DNA of 64,000 bases from assembly GCA_022478985.1 (NCBI GenBank), contig JAKSZP010013315.1:89288-153287 (forward strand). Reading direction: 5' to 3'. A program made the translations under genes and the position numbers. Each line of letters begins with the position of its first letter. Position 1 is the first letter of the stretch. The notes beneath the pieces are model-generated. The model saw only the letters and a program-made list of their open reading frames with translations, searched no databases and was not told where the DNA came from. Of the stretch, positions 49,801-60,555 are shown piece after piece. This stretch comes from Massospora cicadina. Lineage: Eukaryota; Entomophthoromycota; Entomophthoromycetes; Entomophthorales; Entomophthoraceae.

Positions 49801-50467
49801 TCATCATGGGGACAAATACCAAGGACAAAGCTACATTCAAGAGGCAAAGAAGGTGAGGTTGGATGGCCTCCCTGACCTCAAGCAAACCGTGGATCAACGC
49901 TGGATGAAGGCGAGGTATGCCCAGGTTGGTACTAGGATGCAAGAGATGTTCGTCCTTGTATAATAGCAGTTGTATTAAAATGAACCAAACTTATGTTAAA
50001 ATAAAAATGGTTTGCTTCAACTTCTTGGTGAAAGGGGTCTTGAAACCCATTCAGTTTTCAAAATTTCCAGCTCAGGTCGGCCTCTCCTACAATCACCACA
50101 TGAATTTGGTCAATTACCAAGTACAGTATATTGCTCAATGGAAGCGTGTGTCTATTGGTGCACCTTATCTTAGACCCGCTTCCTTTGATTGATTGTTTTT
50201 CTGAATTACCTTATATCCCTTTTCTTGAGACCAATCTCTCTCGTTGGTCAGCTTCCCTCATAATAAAACCCTTCGTTAGTACAGCTTTATATATATATGT
50301 TACCTTGGATGAACCTGTGCGCGGGCCTCTTCAAGGAGGTATAACGCAACGTTACTCATTTTTTTAAAAACTATCATTTTCTCTGCCTAAGAACCGTTGG
50401 GCCGCCCAGGTTCCCTCCAACCTGTGTCACCTATACACTTCCACTCTGAGCACCGCATGGTTCAATT

Positions 50468-50695
50468 TTGGTTTTCCCTCTACTGATAACCACCCTTGAC
50501 CTACGTTATTACAGCTCAAGCACCCTCTGCTGGGCTCTAGTAACTTTATTACTAACGACTAGTTTCCTGGCGTTGGCCCTATGCACCGTGCACTACCACA
50601 CTGGGAACAGGAGTGTTATAGACGCTCTCCTTACATTCACCGCACCAGTAAATCTAAAAGAAATTAATCTAGCCTCCTTACATATGCTGTTATAA
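50468..50695 (+). pseudogene. Small hydrophobic frame conserved in both LINE-B copies
   Basis: 75 codons with a probable membrane-spanning segment (WALVTLLLTTSFLALALC) followed by VHYHTGNRSVIDALLT. The other LINE-B copy at 39128-39445 keeps an open frame with the same pattern: LCWA, a hydrophobic run, LALVLC, GNWRVIDTLLT. An open frame in two diverged copies suggests it was translated, alone or as part of a larger LINE protein; function unknown. Confidence 0.45.
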
Positions 50696-50730
50696 GCGCT
50701 GTTAACCCCTCAGAACGTGGAGGAGAATAT

Positions 50731-51560
50731 ATGAGTCCACTATGGATCACCCTGGCCCTACTGTCTATTAACGTGAATGGGTTATGGGACTACAAGCAAA
50801 AAACTCTCCGGATCCATAACTTTAGATCAGCGCATATTGACATTGCTACTGTCTAGGAGTCCCACATTCTCACCACAAATTTGATTATGATATGAACATT
50901 TTGGAGACAACTCCTTAAGAAAAACAACGCCGCCCTTATTGTTTATATTATGTAATAATCCCACTCATTATCACAACATCTAGGTAGCCAACTTGTACTA
51001 GACAAACTCACTAACACAGATTTATTGTTCTTCATTGCTCTTATCTACCTTCACAGTGCAATTCATGAACATATCTGGCTCCTGGAGGTGCTCCCCATAT
51101 TTAATTTCCCCGTGCAATTCTATCTTCATGGGGGAATCAATACTACCATCTGTTGCGTTAAATATAAAAACTACATGGTAATGGATTGCTATGGCTCTAT
51201 CTGTCTCCAGAACAACCATGTTTAAACTTTACTAGTGCACTTCCTCTCCACGTCTGGTCTCATTTGTATGACCAAAGTTCAATATTGTTGAAGTGGCTCA
51301 CTTTCTAAGTGGTGCTGATGTAAAGGGTTAAGCTACTTACAAAAATACTCTTTGTTCATAGGGTGCATCACCAGGCAATTCATATAGACTTATTCTTTCA
51401 TTATGAAACTTTTAGTTATGTTTTCCAATGATGTCCAGCTATGTTACGCTTTTTAGTTACATAATGATGGCTATTACTAATTGCACCGGACCTCCTCTCA
51501 TCCATTGCTGACAACACTTAGGCTAAATCAAACCTTTGACAAAAATTTCTTTTATATCTA
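50731..51560 (+). pseudogene. LINE-B ORF2, AP-type endonuclease remnant
   Basis: It starts with ATG at 50731 and reads ITLALLSINVNGLWDYKQK, then HIDIATV, a stop, and ESH, the N-terminal signature of LINE endonucleases (N and E metal ligands). The middle part (51025-51225) carries FFIALIYLHSAIHEH and LHGGIN, where the family has GDFN. Downstream frames fade by about 51560. It differs enough from LINE-A to be a separate family. Confidence 0.7.
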
Positions 51561-52442
51561 TCATTATTAACACTCAATAAAAACAAAAATATAATTGCAG
51601 ACTCTGTAGAAGAAATTATTTATTGTAAGAATATAAAAATATATATGGTTCTTAAGGGATTTGAGTGCATAAAGCAGGTCTTATTTTTTAACAAAACAAA
51701 TTTTTAAGGTAAATTCAGATTATGAGTTAGTTTCAGTGTCAGCGGAGTCCAATTACTCGATTTTCTTGTATCCTCTGAGTTTATTTCAAAGAAAATACTG
51801 ACGAGCTCTGGTTTGTTTGTAAATATGTGGCTTCTGTTCTGAGCTTAACTGTGGCTTATGTTGTCCTCATGGACCTTGCGCTTGTGTCTGGATTAATATC
51901 TTAATTGTCTAAATTAATGAAGTTTTTTTAAAATTAAATTTGCTTTTCATCTTTTAATATTCTTGTTGTTCATCTTCATACAAATGGAGGAACTCTCATT
52001 GAAAACAGTCTCAGTAATTTCTCTGTCATCAGCAGTTGAACTCAAAGGTATAATAGGGGGTTCCTTTAAAACTGTGTCTGCAAGATCATTAGTGTATTCC
52101 TTTGACTGGTATTACTTGTGCGTCTTCTGACATCATGATTATCTGCTGTCAAATTATTGCAGTGGTCAGGGGTATATAAATGCTCATTTATCATAATTTT
52201 ACTGATAAGACCTTATAAAAGAGACTTGAAATTTTATAAAATGGGTTAATCGCTGGCCAAGTTAGCTGAGACTTATTTTCTACTCTAGCCAGCCAATTAA
52301 TTATTACTGGAATAGTATTACTAGAATTTGGGTTTTATAAGGAAGGTTTTCCATAGGTCAATTCATTGACCCATATAGTTGAGTCTTTCTCAAGGATGCT
52401 ATCCCCAAGATGAGACCAAGGGAAAGTCTTAATGTGCCGCGT
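51561..52442. other. Unidentified AT-rich sequence
   Basis: No gene, tail, LTR or duplication was recognised. The missing 3' half of LINE-B is not visible here. Confidence 0.3.
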
Positions 52443-52447
52443 GTGAA

Positions 52448-52948
52448 TGGTATAAAATTGGGTATATAGTTTATCTACACCGTAAGGTTTGCACAGGGTT
52501 GATTCCACTGAGCAACAGATGGACGATATGGAGATTACCAGTCTTGAGACAAACTTAGTAGATTTCAATAATATTTAAATCAATAGCTTTGGTGGAAATA
52601 CTTTATTTATATATATTGTATATAGCGATTCCTTCTGCTCGCTATTTCTTCTTCTTCCTACCAAAAAAATGCTCCTCCCTCTAATCTTCTTGTCATGCCT
52701 ATATATTCATAACTTTAGTCAATTATGACCCTTCGTTTTAGGCTATTCTTTTCATCATGTTCTAATTGGTTTATGCTAATAATTGAGAGGCTCTGGCAGA
52801 GTCTATTATTCTTGAATTTGTCACCGCTTTATCACCTTATTTTGAAGCAATCTAAAAATGTTATTCTATAAATAAGTTTCTAGCCAATGTTAATGATTCA
52901 CCACAGCTATTTGGGGTTTATCGTCCAGTTATATCAATTTTCTCAACA
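52448..52948 (-). repeat. 3' LTR of copy 3
   Basis: Direct partner of 55840-56382, sharing GCACAG, GGAGATT-type blocks and CTTCTGCTCGCTATTT. A purine tract (AGAGGGGTAGTG on the minus strand) lies directly inside. Confidence 0.8.
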
Positions 52949-52959
52949 CTACCCCTCTT

Positions 52960-54230
52960 GACTGGATGTTAAGTCAGCCTTTGATTACACGCCTGAATAT
53001 ACTTTGCCTGAACTCAATTATCAAGTTTGACCATCGCATGGTTCTTGATAGTGAGGTATCAACACCTGTTTTCGTAATTAATTCAAATGACCAATCTAGA
53101 TGTTGGCTAACTTATGCTATCAAACCTGTGTTGGTTATGAACTAAAACATCTTTCCTTCTTTAAACTTGGCTAGACCACTAAGCTATAATTGATTGGTAG
53201 CCTGATTCTTTATCTTTTTGGACAAGTTGAAAGATATTGCTTCTGTTTGCAGCTTGCTTAGATTTTTCGCCATGTTGGTCATGTACGTTGCAGATCCACT
53301 CTTCCGGTATCTCCTATGCAGGCATAAAGCAGTTCAGGTAGATTTGGGTGCCATCCATATAGTAACTAAAAGGGATTCTTACCTGTTGCAGAGTGATAGC
53401 TAATGTTGTAGACAAAAATGGTGGTGTAATGGAGGGAACTCCAATATGAAGGTCAATCCATTACCAATTCCTGGAGTAAGTTCGCCAAGGTCTTGTTAAC
53501 CCATTCAATCCATACCGTTAAATTTGGGGTGATATGGGTAGTCAGAACCTAATGGAAGGCCATCAGCTTGTTTAGCTTCGGAAGAATGTGAGTGGCGAAG
53601 TTATTTCTGTTATCAGTAAGGTAAACTGAGGGCATCCATGTTGCTGAAAATTACATTCCATTACAAACTTAGCCACAGTGACCGCCCCTAGATCGCGTAC
53701 TGCTCATGCCTCAACCCACCTGGTTAAGTGGTTGATTGCCACCAGAAATACTTAGGTTTTTGATCCATTGGCAATGGACTAATGACATCAATGGATACCA
53801 TGTGCCAGGAAAAATGAGTTTTACCAGCTGGTAAGGGGTCTTCTGTTGAAATGGCTTTTCTACTTGGTACTGATGGAACCAGGAAATCGTTTTAGCATGG
53901 CAAAGTTCATGCTCTCAATAATATAAAGGTTGCAATAATTACAGTGTCTTGTGTAATCCTCCATGTCCTACTGCTTGGTGTGCGCTCATAATGATGTTTG
54001 GTCGGGCCAAAGGTCTCAAGAAGCCCTCAGTAGTGTCCCTAGTCCGCTTGTATAACTCACCATTCTTTTAGAACGTATTGGCCCTCATTCAGTCTGACAC
54101 CGTAATTATTGTGGCAGCTCATCATCATATTTCTCACTAAGCATTTTATAATACACTATATTGCTAATATCTGCCATAATGACAATTGTCAGTAGCTGTG
54201 ATAGGCAGTTGACATCTGGTGTTTTGCTTT
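52960..54230 (-). pseudogene. Integrase remnant, gypsy copy 3
   Basis: Collinear with the integrase of copy 2. The upstream frame at 54106-54345 reads VIMADISNIVYYKMLSEKYDDELPQ, matching DLSDVMYDKMLSGKYDDKMPQ. At about 53495-53520 the catalytic-glutamate segment reads HPKFNGMD and then a stop, so the active site is destroyed. The C-terminal part is near 53050-53230. Confidence 0.75.
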
Positions 54231-54309
54231 TGCCTGGAGGCTCCCTTCCACAACAGCATTTTGTACTTGTGCCAGAGTCAACACATGGACCTCTCAGCTG
54301 GCTGGTGAT

Positions 54310-55815
54310 ATAAAAAAATGTCATTGAACAGTGGGATTTTGACAAAAAATATTTTATTAGAGTTTAAGGGACAGATATGGTTGGAATAGCAGAGGTTGAG
54401 GGTCCCATCTCTACTCTTTCTGTCCTTTCCCTGGACGTATTAGTATGATTTTACAAAATGAACTTGACGCTTAGGGCAGTTAAGCACAAGACGATAAGGA
54501 AGACCACACCCATAACATCTTGGCTCATGGGAATTCTATGCTTGGTGATTATGAGAATGCCCAAGCCAACAGTTAGACTGCTGGTTGTAGTTTGGCTGAT
54601 GACGAGGCGTATAGATATGAAGGTCTGAAACTTGTAGGGGGGATTAAAGTTGGCTGAAATGATTCACCTAAGGAAGAAGGCCTTGCTACAACCCCGGATG
54701 GTTTCTGTTCCACATTGGGTAAATTAAACGTGCCTAATAGACGGCGCTGGTAATTGATAAATTTAGACTGAGGTACATATTCCTTCAAGACTGGAGTAAT
54801 ATTTTTAAAGAGTTCATGGTATGGCTTCACTGCAGCGGTCATTGAAATTCCCATGTTGGCTTCTGATGACGTCCCCAATCCTACTAACACATGTGCTTCA
54901 GCAGTGAAGTGGTAAGCGAATTATGAGAGAAACTCGTTCTGCTGAAACCCAATAATTGAGAATTTGGCCTTCCGTTGTGACGTTTTTCTACGCCTTTAAA
55001 TAACCGCAGCACAGTCTCTTTCACTTCCTGGTAGTTAAAAAAGCTGTTTGGGAGGTAACACATAAATTTTAGCACTTTTGGCATCCAAGGCGGAAATCAA
55101 CAACTTAGACTTACACTGATCTGAAGCCCCTTCCACTGAAAATTTAAACCTCTTGAAAAACCCATATATGTTTTTGTTGCAGTTAAATGGGGCAGCTTGT
55201 CAATTCAGACCTCTTATTCCCCCAAAATATTATGAACTTTGGGTTTGAACTAGGGAACCGTGCGAGGCCCATAGCTAATTCCCAGTGAGAGACTTGCTCA
55301 GGAAGCTTTCAGAGCATGGCTTATCCTCTGATTTAGTTACTGAGTGAGCTTTTTCAGTTTGCATTACTGCCAGTATGTGAGAATATTATTTGGATAGACT
55401 TACTCTTCCTTGGAGCTTTTCTCAGGAGCGGAGTGACTCACGTTACCTACATTTTCAGCCAAGTGCTCCTCTTCATGATATCCAGCATCATGTCAACCAT
55501 AACATGAGCTTAACCTAGCAACACTATTCACTTTACGCTCTGCGCAATGTAGCCACTCTATAGTGTCATACAAGCAGTTATCTAATTTATTGTTTTGGCG
55601 ACCAAGAAGATGCACTTGGTTGAATGCCTTGTCAAGCTGGATCATTATACCCTTACTTTTCTGAAGAAACATATCTTGATTCTGAAGTGATGTATCCAGG
55701 ACAAGTTTCATTACCAAATTTTGAGATACTTTGGTAAACTGGTGTAGCTCTTTGTCAAGTTGAGCAAGTTGTGCTATCGCTTAGAAGCTATAGAGCTTTG
55801 TTGGTGGTTGATCAA
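54310..55815 (-). pseudogene. Gag remnant, gypsy copy 3
   Basis: The N-terminal helical segment at 55493-55717 contains IQLDKAFNQVHLLGRQNNKLDN, matching the coiled coil of copies 1 and 2. The capsid-like segment at 54884-55084 contains YLPNSFFNYQEVKETVLRLF, and 54573-54890 is the proline-rich linker. Frames change between each. Confidence 0.75.
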
Positions 55816-55818
55816 CGG

Positions 55819-55838
55819 GCCACATGCAGTGAGCACCA
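55819..55838 (-). other. Primer-binding site of copy 3
   Basis: The minus strand reads TGGTGCTCACTGCATGTGGC, with the same first 11 bases as copy 2. Confidence 0.7.
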
Positions 55839-55839
55839 C

Positions 55840-56382
55840 TCTTTATAAATTGGCGGTATAGCTAATATACGCTGTAAGTTTTGCACAGTCTCAAGCATAC
55901 TGAGCCACAGTCTAATGATATGGAAATTGCCTTTCCTTAAGACAAATTATTGAATTTAATATAACTCAAAGAAACACCTCTCAAAAACCATTTAATTTAT
56001 TTTATTATATATAGCAAATTCTTTCTGCTCGCTATTTTTTCTTATTACCAAATATCCTCCTCTATAGTCTTCTTGTCCTGCTTATATATTCATGACTTTT
56101 TTTCAATTCTGACCCTTTTTCTTAGGCTATTTTTTCCATCATATTCTAATTGTTTTATCATCATAACTGGAGGCTCAGGAAGAATCTATTATTTTAAAAT
56201 CGCCAACATCTTATTGCTTATTTTAAGGCGATCTAATAAAATCTTTTCAGAGTTTGGTATCGCCTTATCACCTTATTGAGGTAATCTAATAAATATCATT
56301 ATATCTCTTGATTTTGGACAATATTAACCAATTCGTCGCAGCTATTCTGGGCTTATCTTCCTGTCATATAAATTTTTTAACA
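55840..56382 (-). repeat. 5' LTR of copy 3
   Basis: 543 bp, ending TAACA where other copies have TGACA. It is next to a primer-binding site and is the direct partner of 52448-52948. Confidence 0.8.
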
Positions 56383-56499
56383 GTAAACTGTTATTTTTAA
56401 TATCTGTAGTGCTGTGCTTGATAGAGTACTTAGTTTTACTCCCCATGACAACAGTTCCATGGCCATCCAGATGGCCTGTAACTTCTCAGGTTATCCTCC

Positions 56500-57260
56500 G
56501 CATATATGGTAGAACATCACTTTCTACCACACCTCATATATGGCAACTTAGATCTTTGGTCGCTCCATGACTCTCCTTAAGTGGCTTCATGATATTGCTG
56601 CTAATGTTTAACTGTATCTTAAATAAATCTTCCTCTAAAACTTAATGATACTGCTGGAGTTAGGTTCTTCCTATTTGCATCCATACTGGGGCTTACAGCC
56701 TCATTAATGTGGCTTCTCTTCTATTTAATGCCTTGAACGGTGACATGCCAATAGTCCTGTGGTAGTTCACAAGTAAGTGGATAGGATTGATGGCAACAAG
56801 AGGTCTCCTTTTAGCCTTGGTTAATTGCAATCTTTTTATAAAGCTCATGCAAGAGTTTCAAGCAATCTTCCCACTATTCTGTTGGTAGTTATGTATTACA
56901 TAGTAAAAAGCTACTTGTTCCCACTAAATCCATCAGATGTCTCACAACATCTGAAATTGAATTCCAATCATAGTAGAAAGAAGTATCTGAGGTCATTTAT
57001 GGCAGGTAAAGACTTAATTGTAGAGGATTTGCTTAAAATTATTGAGGTAAAATACTTTAGTTAGATTTTTTGGCCCACTTGGTGAGGTAGTCTATTGCAA
57101 CGATGAAATTTAGTTCAAACTGGATGGCTATGCGAATGGCTCAACAAAGTTAATGAAGGCGTTGCAAAAGGGTGCATCTGATGAGACAGGATGAAGCAAA
57201 AAAATCAATGGGAGCAGCTTATATTGGGTGCATTCAATATAGAGCTCCAGAGACTAACTG
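56500..57260 (-). pseudogene. Integrase remnant of another gypsy element (G)
   Basis: At 57072-57106 the minus strand encodes FIVAIDYLTKWA, the first catalytic aspartate segment of a Ty3/gypsy integrase. The rest of the core and C-terminal part follow towards 56500 with many stops. It lies outside copy 3 and shows no close match to its integrase, so it is an older neighbour. No LTR of this element was found. Confidence 0.6.
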
Positions 57261-57284
57261 ATATTTCATGTTTTATGACATTAT

Positions 57285-57400
57285 TTCTGGAAAAATCGCC
57301 AGGACCAGGATGAAATAAGCAAGGTCAGAGGGGTCAAGTTAGCCTCCTTCCCTGACCTCATATACACCATTGATAAATAAAGAGTAAAGCCAAAAAAGAT
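57285..57400 (+). pseudogene. LINE-B ORF1 end fragment
   Basis: The frame reads ISKVRGVKLASFPDLIYTIDK followed by a stop and RVKPKKI. This matches KVRL..PDLK.T.DQRW at 38540-38610 and 49855-49920. It is the third copy of this segment in the window, all on the plus strand. Confidence 0.5.
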
Positions 57401-58345
57401 TAGATTAATCCCCAGGAATCTCATGATAGGATCTCAGATGTTACATTGATGGGGCTAAAATTTTTTATATATAGTGTTAGGACAGGATGTTTCATTGCTT
57501 ATAATTTTAAAACTCATACTTAAATTATATAAACTTGCTATCGCCAATAATGGCAATGAGCAATTGATATCAAAGGCTCAAGTTCACACTTACTCTAGCT
57601 ACAATTCTACTATCAGGGGGATTATTCTATTGTCCAGAGTCAATCTCAAGCCCCAACAAATTGATTGAGGCCCAGATTCCCAATTTTTCTAAAATAGTTT
57701 TACAATCAAATCTTCTAATGATCATTGGCTATACTTGAATCAAGGATATGCTTATCTATCATCTATTCATTTAGTATCTATTAAAAGCTATCTTTTGCTA
57801 TGTCAGACAATTGACCTCTCAACTTCTGGAAAGAATGTTCTGGATGAATCATCCAAATTTATTAAATACTGTCAAACAGTTACAAGGATTTTATGGTGAT
57901 ATTAGAATTTCAGATAGATATAACGAAATTGGCCATAAGACCCTTGCTGATTCTCGGTGGACCTCCTCAAATTGTGGCAATACTTTTATTAATGTTTCTC
58001 AGCCAAATAGCATGAGTTTTGGTAGACGGATTGCACCAACCATATGGCGTTTTCAGGGGAGTCCATCTGAGGTTCCTCCTCTTCATATCAATAATCTAGT
58101 TAAACCATTTTACGTAAAAAAGACCCCTTTTATAGGCTTAAGGGGGTCCCACAAGATTTAACTAATTCCCATATGGTGATTGGCTCAGATATTAAAACCT
58201 TACCTCATGGGTCTGTCCTACCCACTTGCGACATTCCATCAGCTGTTTTATCAAAGTGAGGTGAGTTTTAAGAGCTCCAATAGGTCAAACACCTATATTT
58301 CCTAAATAGGCTCAAAAAATTATTTTGCAATTTCCTGCCCATCTC
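57401..58345 (+). other. Coding-like sequence of unknown identity
   Basis: A 116-codon frame at 57811-58161 and an overlapping frame just upstream (including NDHWLYLNQGYAYLSSIH) look protein-like, but I recognise no domain. Toward 58345 the sequence may pass into the 5' LTR of gypsy F. It could be gag-pol of an old element. Confidence 0.3.
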
Positions 58346-58362
58346 GCTTCAAGCCCCAAGTT
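58346..58362. repeat. Target-site duplication of half-LINE copy 1, left
   Basis: GCTTCAAGCCCCAAGTT, identical to 60335-60351. Confidence 0.9.
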
Positions 58363-60334
58363 AGATTTATTTGAGGCACACCAACCAGGGGACAGACATT
58401 GCCAATACAACGCGATAAACCCACACCACTGGGCGACAAACAAATGAGACGGAAAACCTCTTACCAGGCAGGTAGTGGAGACCGCTAGCCCACCATGGCA
58501 GAGGGGGTTAGGAGGGTCAGGAGGTTCTTCTACAGGCTCAGAAAATTTGGAAGAATCACAGTTGTTGTAGTAGCAGATAAGCGCAGAGAGCCATGGCGTT
58601 GGGGCATTGGCATGGTAGGGATGGAGACAGGTGAAATGTCGGTTACTTACCTCAAGATCAGCTTTGGAAGACAGCCATCATTAACTCCGCCACTTGATGC
58701 TCCACTTAGATGCGGTCATCTGGGAGCTGGGCCAAGCTTGTGAGTGTTTGGCAGGTAGTCTATAGTCTGGTTTGAATGCAGCTAGTTTCGCCACATGCAA
58801 GATGACAGTTTTGGCATTATCAAGCAATATGGAGATTTCCTCCCGTGACACTTCATGGAAATCAGGGGGGATGTTGATTGTGCTCAGCCCTTTACTGAAC
58901 TGATCCATTGATTGGGCCACTGCTCTGCAGAGCTGGTGCAAAGGGGTGAGGTCACCGCTGCAATGGCAAGCTGGTGGTCACTTTGATAGGAGGCAGCATT
59001 GGGTTTAGGAGCATATCATTTGGGGGAGAGAGATTTGTCAATATTTGAAAGTAAAATTCAACCCAATCATAATCGATTGGGCTTTCTTCACCAGTTTCAG
59101 CATCCTTATTCATGATAATTCTACCTGTCTTGTCAACCTCATCCAACAGGTCCCAAGGATTCTGGGTTGCGTGAATAGTGGATGGAGAATTTGGGAGGGT
59201 AGGATTCAATTGGGGCGCTTGGGTGCAAATGGTGGTCCAGGCCTGGCTCTGATTGAGCAATTGGTGCCCAGGGTGGAGAGTGTGGCTGGAGGATATGTTG
59301 GGCTGACTTCCCACATTGGGTCAAAGTGTGAGAATGTTGGGTGGGGAGGGGTAACAAAACGCCCCATTCAGATGGTGCCAAAATGGGTTCAGAAATTGAA
59401 CCAAGGGATTCGGCATGGGGGCAGGACCATTTAGTGTGGTCAAGAGCAAAGCAAATGGGACAAATCAGTCAACCACGATTGACATGAGCCCAAAAGGAAT
59501 GCTCAGGTGCTGCAGTGATGCAAGCATGTGTGGGGATTTGTTGGGTGATGGTAGGGAGGTGGGGAATAATAGTGGCAGTGGTGCAAGGGCCTCGCAAGGC
59601 ACTTCACACCAGAAGGAATGGCGAAGACCAGGTTGGGCTGAGTGACATAAGACAAAATCCTGGTCATCAACTCGTCGTAAAGAATTTGGGGCAGGAGATG
59701 CAAAGGGAGGTTGGCAAAGAACACCACTAGAGTGGTGTCATCAGGGAGATGAGTTCAGGTGGTGGGGATGGGGGTATTTTTATAGATGAGCAAAGTCAAT
59801 GTCACCGCTGCAGCATCTGTCAATTGGGAAGCCTATGTCAAAATAACCCTTATAAGGGCGGAAATCAATAAAGCCAGCTAGCGCAAAGGCAGTGGTGGCG
59901 AGTTCATTAATTGCTTTGTCAGCACATAAGAATAAACGCCCATAGTCAACATGGAGGCAATAACAGATGGTGGATTTGGGTAGGGCGAGAGGATGGCGGC
60001 AAGTTGGGTGGATGCAAGCAAGGTGAAGCGCTATGTCCCATGGGGGGACAAATTGGCCAGTAGAGTTTGGCAGACTATTTGAGCCTGTCCAAATTCGTTT
60101 CCCTGCTGGGCGGAAAATGCTGGGAGGTGGAACACCGCTGCCCCACACTGGGCAGCAGGTGGCAGATTCGTGGACATCAAATGGGAAAAGGTCGTGGCCT
60201 GGTGTCAGTGAATAAAATAAATTTTTTTTATTATAAATTCACTTGAAAGTGAGTTTGAGCGGTTAGAAGAGTTTACAACTTCAAGTAGAGCCAATGATAA
60301 ATCTATCCAAACGGTTATAAGAGAAGGACAAGCA
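58363..60334 (-). mobile_element. Half-LINE, copy 1, complete
   Basis: The 1972-bp element is flanked by perfect 17-bp duplications GCTTCAAGCCCCAAGTT (58346-58362 and 60335-60351). On the minus strand it holds a 5' leader, an ORF1-like gene, no endonuclease or reverse transcriptase, and a 3' end with TGTCTGTCCCCTGGTTGG and CTCAAATAAATCT. The tail form is shared with LINE-A, and the ORF1 is distantly like that of LINE-A. This is the arrangement known in mammals as HAL1, a LINE that lost ORF2 and uses a partner. Confidence 0.85.
58600..60190 (-). pseudogene. ORF1-like gene of half-LINE copy 1
   Basis: The N-terminal frame at 59780-60148 reads CLHVDYGRLFLCADKAI, then FIDFRPYKGYFDIGFP. The next frame at 59503-59727 has VVFFANLPLHLLPQIL and LVFAIPSGVKC, which parallels IFLTFDFLPTTVKGDIL of LINE-A ORF1. 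The next at 58952-59314 has NPWDLLDEVDKTGR, an acidic segment and FYFQILTNLSPP. The last, at 58681-58941, has FHEVSREEISILLDNAK. Three frame changes break it. No reverse transcriptase motif occurs anywhere in the element. Confidence 0.6.
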
Positions 60335-60351
60335 GCTTCAAGCCCCAAGTT
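60335..60351. repeat. Target-site duplication of half-LINE copy 1, right
   Basis: GCTTCAAGCCCCAAGTT, identical to 58346-58362. Confidence 0.9.
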
Positions 60352-60536
60352 GCTTTAAATAAAATGCAGCGAGATTGTAATAGGGTTTGCTTTATGATCC
60401 CCTCGCTGCAACTTAATAAAACTAAAAAATGTAACCTTTCTAGTATTGCTAAAGTTTTATTATTTTTTGTATTCAAATTGTTTGTGGAATCCAGTGGAGA
60501 TCAGCACCAGTGAGCAATAATAAAGGAATTCCCACA
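60352..60536 (+). repeat. End of the 5' LTR of gypsy F
   Basis: This is the stretch between the half-LINE and the primer-binding site. It ends CCCACA at 60536, three bases before TGGTGCTCACT. TTTAAATAAAATGC at 60353-60366 could be a TATA-like promoter. The LTR presumably began left of 58346 and was split by the half-LINE; no partner LTR is visible. Confidence 0.55.
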
Positions 60537-60539
60537 AAG

Positions 60540-60555
60540 TGGTGCTCACTAAAGG
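60540..60555 (+). other. Primer-binding site of gypsy F
   Basis: TGGTGCTCACTAAAGG, with the first 12 bases as in copy 2, on the plus strand. Confidence 0.65.

Larger units (their letters stand above)
49800..51560 (+). mobile_element. LINE-B, ORF1 end, spacer and endonuclease part of ORF2
   Basis: The ORF1 end is at 49850-49945. A spacer of about 790 bp follows, containing the LINE-A-like tail GTTGGTCAGCTTCCCTCATA at 50240-50259 and a small hydrophobic frame (50468-50695), then ORF2 from 50731. Everything up to 50700 is shared with 38480-39445. No reverse transcriptase follows, although LINEs usually lose their 5' end; a later deletion is likely. Confidence 0.6.
52448..56382 (-). mobile_element. 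Ty3/gypsy retrotransposon, copy 3, internally deleted
   Basis: LTRs at 52448-52948 and 55840-56382 are flanked by GTGAA (52443-52447) and GTAAA (56383-56387), which differ by one transition. The internal part is only 2.9 kb: gag (right) and integrase (left) are present, but protease, reverse transcriptase and most of RNase H are absent. The junction lies near 54200-54320, where integrase-upstream sequence meets the gag 3' region. Related to copies 1 and 2. It could only have moved, if at all, with proteins from another copy. Confidence 0.85.

Noticed and set aside
60200..60334. Start of the 5' LTR of gypsy F
   Set aside because: This stretch is within the half-LINE as defined by its 17-bp duplications.
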